In this document: piece by piece, positions 34,447 through 43,971 of the stretch | How the letters are laid out: each line of letters opens with the position of its first letter | Numbering within the stretch: position 1 is the stretch's first letter | DNA from: Shinella sp. CPCC 101442 | Lineage (GTDB): Bacteria > Pseudomonadota > Alphaproteobacteria > Rhizobiales > Rhizobiaceae | Length of the DNA stretch: 64,000 bases | Direction of reading: 5' to 3' | NCBI RefSeq assembly: GCF_024704725.1 | Contig: NZ_JALIQS010000001.1 | Span: forward strand, 744,001-808,000 | Notes under the pieces: generated by a model | The model's database searches: none | Told to the model about the DNA's origin: nothing | The model's input: only the letters and a program-made list of their open reading frames with translations | Made by a program: the position numbers and the translations under genes

Positions 34447-35316
34447 TCAGGTCCTCTCCATCTTGAGCCAACGAGCGCAGGCGATATAGGCAAGCGTGAC
34501 GACGACCATCAGCACGAGCGAAAGGGCTGCCGCCATCGGGAAATCCGCCCGCCTTCCAAGTTGCAGCATGATGACCTGGGGCAGTACCAGTTCGTTATTG
34601 CCCCCGAGGATCTGCGGCGTGATGTAATCGCCGATGCACAGCACGAAAGTGAGGAACGCGCCGACCATGATGCCGGGCAACGTCAGCGGCAGCACGACGA
34701 ACCAGAAGGTCTGGAAGGCGTTTGCGCCGAGGTCGGCCGCGGCGCGGCGGTAATTCGGCGAAAGCTGGATGAGATTGGCGTAGATCGTCAGCGTCAGCAG
34801 CATGACGAAGAAATGCACAAAACCGATGACCGTCCCGGTACGGTTTGCCGAAAGCTCCAGCGGTTCGGCGACGATGCCGAGCCACAGCAGCGCCTGGTTG
34901 ACGACGCCGCCCTTGGAAAGCACCAGAAGCCACGAATAGGAGCGGACCACATAGGACGTCCAGAACGGCAGGATCGCCATGATGAGGGCGACGCGCTGCC
35001 ATTTCTTCGGGACACGCTCGGCGATGATCCAGGCCAGCGGATAGGCGAGCAGGATGGAAATGACGGTCACTGTCGCCGTGATTTCCAGCGACACGACAAG
35101 CCCCTTGAAGAAATGGGCTTTCCCGAAAAAGGCGACGTAGTTGTCGAGCGTCCAGGTCGCGACGATCTCGCGCCCCTGCCGCGTCCAGAAACTGATCGCC
35201 GCCATATAGGCGAAGGGCACCAGGAAGAAGAACCCCGTCCAGAGCAGCGCCGGTAGGGCAAAGGCCCAGGCCTTGCGGCGCTCCGTGCGTTCTAAGGCTG
35301 TGGCGGCCATGGGCAT
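34447..35316 (-). CDS. ABC permease, PotB-like (cluster A)
   Basis: Predicted 289-aa permease with six transmembrane segments and an EAA-type loop near residue 200 (RRAAADLGANAFQTFWFVVLPLTLPG region). The N-terminal part has a long periplasmic segment with WTLDNYVAFFG, typical of PotB subunits. CGGAG lies five bases upstream of the ATG at 35316. It follows the binding-protein gene after a 116-bp gap with a strong hairpin. Confidence 0.92.
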   Translation of the reverse strand: MPMAATALERTERRKAWAFALPALLWTGFFFLVPFAYMAAISFWTRQGREIVATWTLDNYVAFFGKAHFFKGLVVSLEITATVTVISILLAYPLAWIIAERVPKKWQRVALIMAILPFWTSYVVRSYSWLLVLSKGGVVNQALLWLGIVAEPLELSANRTGTVIGFVHFFVMLLTLTIYANLIQLSPNYRRAAADLGANAFQTFWFVVLPLTLPGIMVGAFLTFVLCIGDYITPQILGGNNELVLPQVIMLQLGRRADFPMAAALSLVLMVVVTLAYIACARWLKMERT

Positions 35317-35393
35317 GACACTCCGTTGACGCTGCAGCCTAGCCCAGCGCGGATCGAATTCCAGCGTATTTCAGAGGGGGAACGTTGGGCGTT

Positions 35394-35415
35394 ACCCTCC
35401 CCCGGAGGGGAGGGT
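35394..35415 (-). repeat. Stem-loop after the cluster A binding-protein gene
   Basis: Perfect 9-bp stem (ACCCTCCCC and GGGGAGGGT) with a CGGA loop, 17 bp past the binding-protein stop codon and without a T-run. It could protect the upstream mRNA and lower permease expression relative to the binding protein. Confidence 0.75.
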
Positions 35416-35432
35416 GGTCCACCGCATCAAGC

Positions 35433-36509
35433 TTACTGCTGGAGCGTTTCCGTCCAGATATCCTGCATCGCGGCGTCCATGTCGGCGTCCGCCACCGGAT
35501 AGAGTTGCGAGTTCTTCAGATATTCAGGCTGCTTGTCCCAGCGAAGCGCCGTCTTTTGCTGGTCGGTCAGGTGCGCACCCGCCTTGGCATTGGCCGGCAT
35601 CGCCCAGTAGCAGGCGGAGGTCGCAAGCCGTGCCTGGCCCTCGGGGCTGACGATGTACTGCACGAACTTCAGCGCGAGATCCTGCTTTTCCGAATCCTTG
35701 AAGACGCCGATCGATTGTGCCCAGCGCAGCGCTCCTTGCTTGGGGATCGTCCAGTCGAGATTGGGCTTTTCCGCCGAGAGGCCGGCCGTCAGCCACTCAC
35801 CGCCGCCCACGACGATATCGACCTCCCCGGTCGCCAATGCGGTCTGCGAGGCGACGACGTCGCTCACCTGGCGGGCGACCTTCTTCATCTCGAAGAGCTT
35901 TTCCTTGATCGCCGGCAGGTCGTCCTGCTTGAGATCGGCGGTCTTCTTGCCGATGCCGACAGCCGTCAGGCCAACCATCGGGAGATAGTAGTCATAGAGC
36001 GCGATACGGCCCTTGTACTTGTCCGACCAGACCACCGAGAGGTCTTCCATATCGGCCGGGTCGACCTTCGTCTTGTCGTAGGAAATCGTGTTGTAGCCGA
36101 ATTTTTCGGTGACCGCGTAGACCTTGCCGCCCTTGGTCGTCGTCGCGTCCATGCGCACTTCCGGGAAGAGATCGTTGAGCGGCAGCTTGTCGGCCGGCAT
36201 TTCACCGAGGATGTCCATGTCGATGGCGCGCGGTACGTCGACGGCGTCGATGACCAGCACATCCCAATCGCCGGGGCGGGATTGCTCGATGATCGAGATC
36301 GCAGCACCCGTGCCCTCGTATTCCTTGAGATTGACCTTGACGTTGTTGGCCTTCTCGAACGGCTCGACAAGCGCCGGATCGGTGTGGTCGCACCAGACGA
36401 GCGCATTCAGTTCGTCCTGCGCACTCGCACCGGCGGGCAGGAGCGAAACGGCGGCGGTGGCAAGCAGCATGCGGCGGGCAAACCCACCGGAAACGGTTCT
36501 TTTCATCAT
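35433..36509 (-). CDS. Polyamine-type ABC binding protein (cluster A)
   Basis: Predicted 358-aa periplasmic binding protein of the PotD/PotF type. The signal peptide ends at GASAQ. The mature protein begins DELNALVWCDHTDPALVEPFEKANN, as in this family, and has VYAVTEKFGYNTISYDK and GEVDIVVGGGEWL. It binds a linear amine, amino acid or related solute. Two adjacent ATG codons (36509 and 36506) follow GAGGGA, and the second has better spacing. It is the first gene of the operon and is divergent from a TetR regulator. Confidence 0.88.
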   Translation of the reverse strand: MMKRTVSGGFARRMLLATAAVSLLPAGASAQDELNALVWCDHTDPALVEPFEKANNVKVNLKEYEGTGAAISIIEQSRPGDWDVLVIDAVDVPRAIDMDILGEMPADKLPLNDLFPEVRMDATTTKGGKVYAVTEKFGYNTISYDKTKVDPADMEDLSVVWSDKYKGRIALYDYYLPMVGLTAVGIGKKTADLKQDDLPAIKEKLFEMKKVARQVSDVVASQTALATGEVDIVVGGGEWLTAGLSAEKPNLDWTIPKQGALRWAQSIGVFKDSEKQDLALKFVQYIVSPEGQARLATSACYWAMPANAKAGAHLTDQQKTALRWDKQPEYLKNSQLYPVADADMDAAMQDIWTETLQQ

Positions 36510-36577
36510 CTTTCCCTCTGGCTGAAGGCTTTTGGCCCTGGCGAATGGCGCTCGTTGCGACGCCTTGAGAAAAAGAT

Positions 36578-36589
36578 TGAACGAGTTCA
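36578..36589. promoter_or_regulatory. Palindrome TGAACGAGTTCA in the TetR/SBP gap
   Basis: Inverted repeat with arms TGAAC and GTTCA in the 127-bp gap between the divergent TetR and cluster A genes. Together with the dyad at 36601-36621 it is a candidate TetR operator. Confidence 0.4.
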
Positions 36590-36600
36590 TTTTTTAAGTC

Positions 36601-36621
36601 AATCTCATTTTTGAGGAGATT
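36601..36621. promoter_or_regulatory. Dyad AATCTC-N9-GAGATT upstream of the TetR gene
   Basis: Inverted arms AATCTC (36601-36606) and GAGATT (36616-36621), 15 bp before the TetR start codon. Likely operator or autoregulation site. Confidence 0.4.
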
Positions 36622-36636
36622 CCAACGGAGGTTCTG

Positions 36637-37263
36637 ATGGCCGGATTGCGCGCGAAACAGAAGGCGGACAAGACCCGCCGCATTCTCGAATCCGCGACGA
36701 CATTGTTCCGCGAGCAGGGCTATGACAGCGCCCGTATCGAGGACATCGCCGAAATGGCGGAAGTCTCCGTCGGCACGCTCTACAACTACTATCAGAACAA
36801 GGGCGACATCCTTGTTGCGACCGTGGCGATGGAAGTGACGGAAGTGCTGGAAGCGGGCACTCGGATCGTCGCCAATCCACCGCTCAACGTTGCGGAGGCG
36901 CTGCGCACGCTGATCGAGCAATATTACGACCACTCGCTGTTCTACCTCTCCAAGGAGATGTGGCGCACCGCGATGGCGATCTCCATCCAACAGCCGGAAA
37001 CGCCACTTTCCCGCCGCTATACGGAACTCGACGCCCAGCTCTGCGCACAGGTCGTGCAGCTCGTGCAGACGCTGCAGACCCGCGGCGTTGTCCATGCCAG
37101 CATCGACGTGCAGGTCATGGGCGAGCTATTCTTCAACAACCTCAACATGATGTTCATGGAGTTCTGCAAGGTGGACGCCATGCCGATCGAGGAGCTGAAG
37201 GCCCGCGTCAACGCGCAGCACGAGCCGATCGCCGCGCTCATCAGCACCGTCAAGATCGTTTGA
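36637..37263 (+). CDS. TetR-family transcriptional regulator
   Basis: Predicted 208-aa repressor. The TetR helix-turn-helix is near residues 20-55, ending in VGTLYNYYQNKGDILVAT. The remaining helices form the ligand and dimer domain. CGGAGG precedes the ATG at 36637. It is divergent from the cluster A transport operon and probably represses it until its substrate is present. It is followed after 7 bp by a small SnoaL-like protein gene. Confidence 0.9.
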   Translation: MAGLRAKQKADKTRRILESATTLFREQGYDSARIEDIAEMAEVSVGTLYNYYQNKGDILVATVAMEVTEVLEAGTRIVANPPLNVAEALRTLIEQYYDHSLFYLSKEMWRTAMAISIQQPETPLSRRYTELDAQLCAQVVQLVQTLQTRGVVHASIDVQVMGELFFNNLNMMFMEFCKVDAMPIEELKARVNAQHEPIAALISTVKIV

Positions 37264-37270
37264 GGCACCT

Positions 37271-37663
37271 ATGACTGACATGGAATCCACCGTCCTTGCC
37301 GCCGCCGACGCACTGGTCGGCGCCTTTTCCCGGCATGACCGCGATGCCTATTTCTCCGCCTTCGCGCCGGAAGCGACCTTCCTCTTCTACAATCTCGACC
37401 GACCGCTCGAGGGTCGTGCGGCCTATGAGGCGGAGTGGGCGCTCTGGGAGGAACGGGACGGTTTTCGCGTGCTGGCCTGCCGCTCGACGGACCGCAGGGT
37501 TCAACTCGTGGGCGATGTCGCGATCTTCACCCACGCCGTCGAGACGGACGTGTCCGTCGGCGGAGAGACGGTGAAGAACAACGAGCGCGAAACCATCGTC
37601 TTTTCGCGCACCCCCGCAGGCCGCTGGCTCGCCGTGCACGAGCACCTTTCCGCCGCCGCCTGA
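37271..37663 (+). CDS. SnoaL/NTF2-like protein
   Basis: Predicted 130-aa protein with a cone-shaped NTF2-like fold pattern: AADALVGAFSRHDRDAYFSAFAPEATFLFY, a GRAAYEAEWALWEE segment and a final ETIVFSRTPAGRWLAVHEHLS. Members include isomerases, hydratases and small-molecule-binding proteins, and no catalytic claim can be made. It starts 7 bp after the TetR gene, so it is likely cotranscribed and connected to the cluster A pathway. Confidence 0.8.
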   Translation: MTDMESTVLAAADALVGAFSRHDRDAYFSAFAPEATFLFYNLDRPLEGRAAYEAEWALWEERDGFRVLACRSTDRRVQLVGDVAIFTHAVETDVSVGGETVKNNERETIVFSRTPAGRWLAVHEHLSAAA

Positions 37664-37723
37664 TCCAACGCAATACGGGCAGACGCCGGTTTGCAGGTAT
37701 TGCTACAAGGGTTTGTTTCCGAC

Positions 37724-37745
37724 GCCGAAGCGGTCTTGCTTCGGC
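37724..37745. repeat. Stem-loop between convergent genes
   Basis: Perfect 8-bp arms GCCGAAGC and GCTTCGGC around a 6-nt loop, between the SnoaL-like gene (plus) and cueR (minus). No T-run, so it is only a possible terminator. Confidence 0.5.
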
Positions 37746-37756
37746 TGGAAAATGCT

Positions 37757-38167
37757 CTAGCAGCAACCGTCCTCGGCCTTGCCGGTCGCGAGCTGCTCGA
37801 GGATCGGACAATCCGGCCGGTCGTCGCCGTGGCAGTGGGCGGAGAGGTGCTCCAGCGTGTGCACCATCTCCTGCAGCAGGCGCATCTTCTGCTTCATTTC
37901 ATCGATATGGGCACCGGCGATACGCTTCACGTCACCCGATGCCCGGGCCCGATCCTGCCAAAGCGTCAGGAGATCGCGGATCTGGGCAATCGAAAAACCG
38001 AGATCGCGCGACCGCCGGATGAAGGACAGCGTCGAAAGATCCTTGGGGCCATAGGTGCGGTAGCCGGCACCCGTGCGGCCGGCCTCGCGGATGAGGCCGA
38101 TCTGCTCGTAGTGACGGATCATCTTGGCGGTGACGCCCGTGGCGTCCGCCGCTTCGCCGATGTTCAT
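37757..38167 (-). CDS. cueR: CueR-type copper-responsive MerR regulator
   Basis: Predicted 136-aa MerR-family activator. The N-terminal helix-turn-helix ([22 protein letters not shown]) is followed by a long dimerisation helix. The copper-binding loop has C112 and C120 in CHGDDRPDC, as in CueR. Two extra cysteines end the protein. It is coupled to the copA gene by ATGA overlap. It should activate copZ and copA through the two dyad promoters seen upstream of those genes. Confidence 0.93.
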   Translation of the reverse strand: MNIGEAADATGVTAKMIRHYEQIGLIREAGRTGAGYRTYGPKDLSTLSFIRRSRDLGFSIAQIRDLLTLWQDRARASGDVKRIAGAHIDEMKQKMRLLQEMVHTLEHLSAHCHGDDRPDCPILEQLATGKAEDGCC

Positions 38168-40653
38168 GCCAGCTCTCCCTTCTGGAACGGCAGCTTGAAG
38201 CGCTTGAGGCGCAGCGCATTCGAGATGACGAAGACGCTGGAGAGCGCCATGGCGCCCGCGGCCAGCGCCGGCGACAACTGAATGCCGAAGGCCGGATAAA
38301 GGAAACCGGCGGCGACGGGGATCAGCGCGACATTGTAGCCGAAGGCCCAGAACAGGTTCTGCCTGATGTTGCGCATCGTCGCCCGCGACAGCGCGATGCC
38401 GATGGCGACACCGCGCATGTCGCCGGCCATCAGCACCACGTCAGCGCTTTCGATGGCGACGTCCGTGCCGGTACCGATGGCGATGCCCGTATCGGCGGCG
38501 GCCAGTGCCGGTGCATCGTTGATGCCGTCGCCGACAAAGGCGACCTTCTTCGCACCATTGGCAGAGAGTGCCTTCACGGCCGCAACCTTGCCGTCCGGCA
38601 GAACCTCGGCCATCACCCGGTCGATACCGAGCGTGGCCGCGACAGCCTCCGCCGTACGGCGATTGTCGCCAGTGATCATCGCGACCTCGATGCCGAGCGC
38701 CTTCAGCGCGGCAACCGCATCCTTCGTCGTCGGCTTGACCGGATCCGTCACGGCAAAGAGGGCGGCGAGCCTGCCGTCGATGGCTGCATAGAGCGGCGAG
38801 GCACCCTCGGCAGCCAGCCGCTCCGCGTCATCGGCGAAGCCGGCGACGTCGAGGCCAAGGGAATACAGGAAACCGACCGAACCGGCCTCGACCCTGCGGC
38901 CGGAAACGACGGCGGAAATCCCCTGGCCGGAAATAGCCCTGAAATCGCCGGCAGCGAGAATATCAACTCCCTCCGCAACCGCTCCCTCATGGATGGCGGC
39001 GGCGATCGGGTGTTCGGAATGCACCTCGGCGGCGGCGACCAGCGACAGGACCTCACGGCGCGAAAACCCTTGCGCCGGCACGATCTCCGTCAGCGTCGGA
39101 TGCCCGAGGGTCAGCGTGCCGGTCTTGTCGACGGCGACGATTTGCGTTCCCTCCAGCGTTTGCAATGCCGTGCCTTGCCGGAAAAGCACACCGAGTTCGG
39201 CGGCACGGCCGGTGCCCGTTATGATGGATGTCGGCGTCGCAAGCCCCATGGCGCAGGGGCAGGCGATGATGAGCACGGCGACGGCGTTGACCAGCGCATG
39301 GGCCAGAACCGGGCTCGGCCCGAAGGCGAGCCAGATACCGAAGGTGAGGAGCGCGACGCCCATGACGGCGGGAACGAACCATTGCGTGACGCGGTCGACC
39401 AGCGCCTGTATCGGCAGTTTCGCCGCCTGTGCGTCCTCGACCATGCGAATGATCTGCGACAGCACGGTGTCGGCGCCGACACGGGTGGCGCGGAAGGTGA
39501 GGGAGCCCGTCGTGTTGACCGTGCCGCCGGTGACCGTATCGCCGGCAGTGCGGGCGACGGGCATGGGCTCGCCGGTGATCATCGATTCGTCGATATAGGA
39601 ATTGCCTTCGGTCACCTCGCCATCGACGGGCACCTTCTCGCCCGGCCGCACCAGCACGATATCGCCGGGAACGACGCTTTCCAGCGGCACGTCTTCCGCC
39701 CTGCCATCGCGCAGGACACGCGCGGATTTGGCCCGTAAACCCGCCAGATGCCGGATCGCCTCACCGGTGCGCCCCTTGGCGCGCGCTTCAAGATAGCGGC
39801 CGGCGAGGATGAGCGTCACGATGACGGCTGCCGCCTCGAAATAGACATTCGCCGTACCGCCCGGCAGCAGGGCCGGCGCGAACGTGGCAACGGTCGAAAA
39901 ACTCCAGGCGGCAAATGTGCCGATGACGACGAGCGAGTTCATGTCGGGCGCCAGGCGCAGCAGGCTTGGAATGCCCTTGCGGAAGAAACGCAGGCCCGGT
40001 CCCAGAAGGACCAGCGTCGCCAGTACGAACTGGATGACGCGGCTCGTCTGCATGCCCAAGGTTTCATGGATGACGTGGCCGAAGGACGGGAAGGCATGCG
40101 CGCCCATCTCCATCACGAAGAGCGGCGCCGTCAGGATCGCGGCGATCACGAGGTCGCGCCGCAGGGTTCTGGCTTCTGCCGCGCGACGATCCTCCTCGGC
40201 AGGGGCCGTCTCCGTTTCACGGATCGCCCTGTAGCCTGTCCGTTCGATGGCCGCCGCAAAGTCCTCAAAGGCGGCGGCGCCCTTTAGGACGCGCACGCGG
40301 GCTCGCTCCTGAGCGAGATTGGCGGCCGCATCCAGCACACCCGGAACGGCCTTCAGCGCCTTCTCGACGCGACCGATGCAGGACGCGCAGGTCATCCCTT
40401 CGACGGGAAATTCGAACACCTCCTCGGCAACACCATAACCTGCCTTGCGCACGGCTTCGGCCACGGCCGCGGCATCCGGTGCGCCTGTGAAGATCACATC
40501 GGCTTTCTCCGTCGCGAGATTGACGGCGGCGCCGGACACGCCCGGCACCTTCTCTATAGCTTTCTCGACCCGGCGCACGCAGGACGCACAGGTCATGTCG
40601 GAGATGGAAAGCTTGATCGTCTGCCGGTCTGCCGGCGGTATTGTGGTGAGCAT
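38164..40653 (-). CDS. copA: Copper-exporting P1B-type ATPase
   Basis: Predicted 829-aa Cu(I) efflux ATPase. Two HMA metal-binding domains have MTCASC at residues 20-25 and 87-92. Membrane and catalytic motifs follow: TGEP (360-363), CPC (465-467), the phosphorylation DKTGT (509-513), and the GDGINDAPA hinge region. The order is standard for CopA. AGAAGG precedes the ATG at 40653. It pumps Cu(I) from the cytoplasm to the periplasm. It is the middle gene of copZ-copA-cueR and has its own CueR-type promoter. Confidence 0.96.
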   Translation of the reverse strand: MLTTIPPADRQTIKLSISDMTCASCVRRVEKAIEKVPGVSGAAVNLATEKADVIFTGAPDAAAVAEAVRKAGYGVAEEVFEFPVEGMTCASCIGRVEKALKAVPGVLDAAANLAQERARVRVLKGAAAFEDFAAAIERTGYRAIRETETAPAEEDRRAAEARTLRRDLVIAAILTAPLFVMEMGAHAFPSFGHVIHETLGMQTSRVIQFVLATLVLLGPGLRFFRKGIPSLLRLAPDMNSLVVIGTFAAWSFSTVATFAPALLPGGTANVYFEAAAVIVTLILAGRYLEARAKGRTGEAIRHLAGLRAKSARVLRDGRAEDVPLESVVPGDIVLVRPGEKVPVDGEVTEGNSYIDESMITGEPMPVARTAGDTVTGGTVNTTGSLTFRATRVGADTVLSQIIRMVEDAQAAKLPIQALVDRVTQWFVPAVMGVALLTFGIWLAFGPSPVLAHALVNAVAVLIIACPCAMGLATPTSIITGTGRAAELGVLFRQGTALQTLEGTQIVAVDKTGTLTLGHPTLTEIVPAQGFSRREVLSLVAAAEVHSEHPIAAAIHEGAVAEGVDILAAGDFRAISGQGISAVVSGRRVEAGSVGFLYSLGLDVAGFADDAERLAAEGASPLYAAIDGRLAALFAVTDPVKPTTKDAVAALKALGIEVAMITGDNRRTAEAVAATLGIDRVMAEVLPDGKVAAVKALSANGAKKVAFVGDGINDAPALAAADTGIAIGTGTDVAIESADVVLMAGDMRGVAIGIALSRATMRNIRQNLFWAFGYNVALIPVAAGFLYPAFGIQLSPALAAGAMALSSVFVISNALRLKRFKLPFQKGELA

Positions 40654-40670
40654 GATGCGCCTTCTATCCC

Positions 40671-40718
40671 GAGGCCACCCCCTTCAGCCCGGGAGTGGAC
40701 CGAGGGGGGTATGGCCTC
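40671..40718 (-). repeat. GC-rich hairpin in the copA leader
   Basis: GAGGCCA (40671-40677) pairs with TGGCCTC (40712-40718), and C5 (40678-40682) with the G-run at 40704-40709. It lies between the CueR-type promoter and the copA start codon. No T-run follows, so it is a leader structure rather than a clear terminator. Confidence 0.55.
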
Positions 40719-40729
40719 AACTTAGATAG

Positions 40730-40760
40730 ATCGTGCACCTTCCCATCATGTCAAGGTCAA
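40730..40760 (-). promoter_or_regulatory. CueR-type promoter of copA
   Basis: The minus strand has TTGACC at 40760-40755, a 19-bp spacer and CACGAT at 40735-40730. The spacer overlaps the dyad ACCTT-N11-AAGGT (40737-40757). An overlong spacer with this dyad is diagnostic of MerR-family metal promoters. Confidence 0.75.
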
Positions 40761-40773
40761 GCGGTTTTTGCCT

Positions 40774-40983
40774 TCAGTCTGCTACGACCGGCGAATACCC
40801 TTCCGCCTCGATGACGGACGCGACGGCGGCGCGGTCACCGGCATTTTCGACCGAAACGCGCTTGGAGGGAAGGTCGATTTCCACCTTCGCAGCCGGGTAG
40901 GCACCCAGCACGGCGCTGGTAATGGTCTTGGCACAGTGGCCGCAGGTCATGTCCGATACGGTGAAGGAATGCGTGGCGCTCAT
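40774..40983 (-). CDS. copZ: CopZ-like copper chaperone
   Basis: Predicted 69-aa single HMA-domain protein. The Cu(I)-binding MTCGHC is at residues 12-17. CAGGAGA lies 6 bp upstream of the ATG at 40983. Such chaperones deliver Cu(I) to CopA, encoded 120 bp downstream. A longer reading to 41253 includes the promoter region and is rejected. It has a CueR-type promoter. Confidence 0.92.
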   Translation of the reverse strand: MSATHSFTVSDMTCGHCAKTITSAVLGAYPAAKVEIDLPSKRVSVENAGDRAAVASVIEAEGYSPVVAD

Positions 40984-41008
40984 GGGCAGTCTCCTGATTT
41001 GCCCAAGC

Positions 41009-41039
41009 ATGCTGAAGCCTTCCCCCATGGCAAGGTCAA
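41009..41039 (-). promoter_or_regulatory. CueR-type promoter of copZ
   Basis: The minus strand has TTGACC at 41039-41034, a 19-bp spacer and CAGCAT at 41014-41009. The spacer carries an imperfect dyad ACCTT-N10-AAGGC. It mirrors the copA promoter, so CueR probably controls both. Confidence 0.7.
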
Positions 41040-41060
41040 GCCCCGCGGGGATGATTCCGA

Positions 41061-41528
41061 TCAACTGAAAAGCCGCGAAAGAAGCGCCAGAAACTGATCG
41101 CGGGCGCGCGCGCCCCCCAATCGCTCCAGGCAATCCGCCTCGAAATCGGCCTCGGCACGCCGGGCATGGTTCAGAAGGTTTTCGCCTGACACCGTCAGAT
41201 AGAGCGCGTGGGAGCGGCGGTCGTTCGGAGCGCTCCGCCGCTCCGTCAGACATCGTCCCTCGAGATCGTTCATAAGCGACACGAAATTCGCGCGCTGAAT
41301 ACCAAGTGCCGCCGCAATTTCAGATTGTTTACGCCCTGGGTTTTCGGCGATCAACGCCAGCACGCTGTATTCCGTGGGGCGCAGGCTCACCACCGAGAAG
41401 TGGTGAAGGAACCGCTGCATGAACTGGCTGTGCGCTCGACGAAGTTGATGCGCAACGCTTTGAGAGACCGCAGACGCATCCAACCCCTCTACTGATGGAG
41501 CATCATAAGTTTCGCTTATCTTTTCCAT
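41061..41528 (-). CDS. MarR-family transcriptional regulator
   Basis: Predicted 155-aa winged-helix regulator. The conserved core is LRPTEYSVLALIAENPGRKQ, then SEIAAALGIQRANFVSLMNDLEGRCLTERR, with the DRR wing (NDRRSHALYLT). The protein would act as a dimer on a nearby target. The ATG at 41528 is preceded by AAAGGTGG. It lies upstream of the copZ promoter on the same strand, but nothing shows that it regulates copper genes. The target is unknown. Confidence 0.85.
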   Translation of the reverse strand: MEKISETYDAPSVEGLDASAVSQSVAHQLRRAHSQFMQRFLHHFSVVSLRPTEYSVLALIAENPGRKQSEIAAALGIQRANFVSLMNDLEGRCLTERRSAPNDRRSHALYLTVSGENLLNHARRAEADFEADCLERLGGARARDQFLALLSRLFS

Positions 41529-41750
41529 AGCTTGGCCACCTTTCCCCGGCGCCGGAAGAATTCCGGCGTGCGGCCCGCGCATGACCATAGAACCCCGCGC
41601 GGATGACGCAAGGCACCTGATACGCGATTGCAGGAATATTCCACTTGCAATCAAGGGACGAGGAATGATTTTGCGAATTTTCAAGTCGGGCTCGACGCCC
41701 TGAGTTTATTTCAGTACGCCTTAACTCAACCGAAAGAGGATTTACCGCGA

Positions 41751-42923
41751 TCAGTCCATCGCGAATCGATTGAGGCGCTCCCTCAGCAATCCGATTGTCT
41801 GCGTGTCGGCATTGGCAAAGGCAAATCGCAGATAGCCCTCCTGACCCGCGCCGAAATAGCTTCCCGGCAGGCAAAGAATCCCGGCTTCCTTGGCGAGTTT
41901 TTCCGCCACGCGGGCAGACGACACGCCTTCGAAGGGGTGGCCGATGAAGGCGAAATAGGCACCGACAGCACCGACCCGCCAGGCCGGTGCGCCCGCCATC
42001 GTCGCGAGCAGCGCCTCGACACGGCGCGCGATCTCCAGCCGGTTTTCCTGCCTCCATTCCGCCAGCAGCGGCAGCGCGGTGGCGACGGCCGCCTGTGCCG
42101 ACCGCGGCGGACAAATCTGCAGATTGTCCATGATCTTCGCCACCTGCTCGACCACATCGGCACCCGCCGTGATCGCGCCGAGGCGATGACCGGGAATGCA
42201 GAAGGATTTCGAGAAGCTGTAGAGGCTGATCAGCGTGTTCTCCCAGCCTGTGCGGCCGAAGAGATCATGCGGGCGTCCTGCGCCTGCCGGCAGGAAGTCG
42301 CGATAGGTCTCGTCGAGGATCAGCCAGATGCCGCGGGACGCGCAGAGATCATAGATCTCCGACAGCAGCGCCACGGGATAAACCGCACCCGTCGGATTGT
42401 TCGGCGACACAAGCGCGAGCGCCCTTACATCCGGCGTGATCGCCGCCGCGATCGTCCCGATATCCGGCAGGAAGCCATTGGCCGCATCGCAGGCGGCAAA
42501 CCGCGTCTTGATGCCCAGCATGGCAAGCGTGGTTTCCTGGTTGAAATAGTAGGGGTCCGTCATCAGCACGGCATCTCCGGCCCCGGCGATCGCCATGGCA
42601 GCACAGATGAAGGCTTGATTGCAGCCGGCCGTCACATGGACGTTGCCGGCGGCAAGCGGCAGGCCGTAGGTCCCGGAAAGATGATCCGCATAGGCCTTGC
42701 GAAGGCTGTCCTCGCCCTCGATCGGACCGTAACCGGTATAGGCGCGTGAAGCGGCGTACTCGCCAAGCAGGCGCAGCATCTCCGGGTGGGGCGGATAGCC
42801 GGGCACGGCCTGCGAGAAATCGATCATCGGGCCGCTGCGGCCGTCATAGGCATCGCCCCAGGCGAAGACATGCGGGATCGGCGGGGCGGCAAGGGTTTCG
42901 ACGAGCGGGTTGAAGCGAGGCAT
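41751..42923 (-). CDS. PLP-dependent class I/II aminotransferase (cluster B)
   Basis: Predicted 390-aa fold-type I aminotransferase. SPNNPTGA and LDETYRDF precede the PLP lysine (about residue 239) in SLYSFSKSFCIPGHRLGA. The start is uncertain: ATG codons at 42929 and 42923 are possible, with ACGGAA lying immediately before the first and 6 bp before the second. It follows the LysR gene on the same strand and is divergent from the arginase-family gene. It would transaminate an amino acid, perhaps one linked to the guanidino substrate. The true substrate is unknown. Confidence 0.88.
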   Translation of the reverse strand: MPRFNPLVETLAAPPIPHVFAWGDAYDGRSGPMIDFSQAVPGYPPHPEMLRLLGEYAASRAYTGYGPIEGEDSLRKAYADHLSGTYGLPLAAGNVHVTAGCNQAFICAAMAIAGAGDAVLMTDPYYFNQETTLAMLGIKTRFAACDAANGFLPDIGTIAAAITPDVRALALVSPNNPTGAVYPVALLSEIYDLCASRGIWLILDETYRDFLPAGAGRPHDLFGRTGWENTLISLYSFSKSFCIPGHRLGAITAGADVVEQVAKIMDNLQICPPRSAQAAVATALPLLAEWRQENRLEIARRVEALLATMAGAPAWRVGAVGAYFAFIGHPFEGVSSARVAEKLAKEAGILCLPGSYFGAGQEGYLRFAFANADTQTIGLLRERLNRFAMD

Positions 42924-42941
42924 GGTCATTTCCGTCAAAGA

Positions 42942-43952
42942 TCAGGCGCGGGTCTTGCGCTGGGGGTTGGACGCGGTCCGGCGTTTGGCCGGGATCGGGC
43001 GAAAGGGTTCGGCCGCACGGGCGCCGCGGCCACGCAGCAGCATACGTGCGGAAGTCTGTGGCTCGGGCATGCTTTCCTCGAGCGAGGAGAACAGCCACTC
43101 GATGAAGACCTTAACGATCGGCGCCTGCCGCGCGGATTGCCGGCAGGCCACATAGAACGCGTCATTGGCCGGCACCGTGAGATCGAACGGCACAACCAGT
43201 TCGCCGCGCGCGATCAAATGGCTGGCGGTGATCGTGTCGCCAAGCGCGATACCCTGGCCGTGCAGGGCCGCCTCGGTGGAAAGCCGCGCATCGCTCATGA
43301 AATGCTGGCGGCCGCGCACGATATCGATCGCATCGGCCGCCGAAAGCCAGGTGCTCCATTCGCGCCCGTCATCGCCATGAAAAAGCGTATGGTCGGAAAG
43401 GTCGCGCAGCGACCGAAGCGGGCGGCTGTTGAGCAAAGTGGGGCTGGCGATCGGAAAGAGGTCCAGACGCGACCAGAGCCGGGTCCAGTAGTCCGGCCAG
43501 TTGCCGTCGCCATAGAGTACGCTGACATCGGTATCGAGCGAACGCAGGTTTTCCGGATCGTTGGCGGCGATCAGCGTGACGCGCACACCGGGGAACTGGT
43601 CCGTGAAGGTGTTGAGACGCGGGATGAGCCAGAGCGAGAGCAGGGCCGGCACGCAGGTGACGGTGAGGTCGCCGCTCGTCACCGGCTGCTTCATCAGGGC
43701 GGTCGCCGCCGCAATCTCTCCGAAGGCATTGGTGACGGCGGGCAACAGCAGCGCGCCCTGCGGCGTCAGCTTCAGCCGCTTGCCGCCGCGTTCGAACAGT
43801 ACGGTATCCAGCGCCTCCTCGAGCGCCTTGATCTGATGGCTCACCGCGCCGTGGGTGACATTCAATTCCCGCGCGGCGGCCGACACGGCGCCGCGACGGG
43901 CGGTCGCCTCGAAGGCGCGAAGGGGGTTGAGCGGCGGAAGACGCGCGGCCAT
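42942..43952 (-). CDS. LysR-family regulator, GcvA-like
   Basis: Predicted 336-aa regulator. The LysR helix-turn-helix is at residues 5-65 (NPLRAFEATARRGAVSAAARELNVTHGAVSHQIKALEEAL, shortened here), in the GcvA-like subgroup. A co-inducer domain follows. The C-terminal 30 residues are a basic extension rich in Arg and Lys. It heads a two-gene unit with the aminotransferase and is divergent from the arginase-family operon. GTTAG-N11-CTAAT in the gap is a candidate binding site. Confidence 0.87.
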   Translation of the reverse strand: MAARLPPLNPLRAFEATARRGAVSAAARELNVTHGAVSHQIKALEEALDTVLFERGGKRLKLTPQGALLLPAVTNAFGEIAAATALMKQPVTSGDLTVTCVPALLSLWLIPRLNTFTDQFPGVRVTLIAANDPENLRSLDTDVSVLYGDGNWPDYWTRLWSRLDLFPIASPTLLNSRPLRSLRDLSDHTLFHGDDGREWSTWLSAADAIDIVRGRQHFMSDARLSTEAALHGQGIALGDTITASHLIARGELVVPFDLTVPANDAFYVACRQSARQAPIVKVFIEWLFSSLEESMPEPQTSARMLLRGRGARAAEPFRPIPAKRRTASNPQRKTRA

Positions 43953-43971
43953 GGAACGGAGAGCCCGATAT

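Noticed and set aside
37669-37756. Gap between SnoaL-like gene and cueR considered for a small gene
   Set aside because: Only a hairpin at 37724-37745 is seen; no open frame with a ribosome-binding site.
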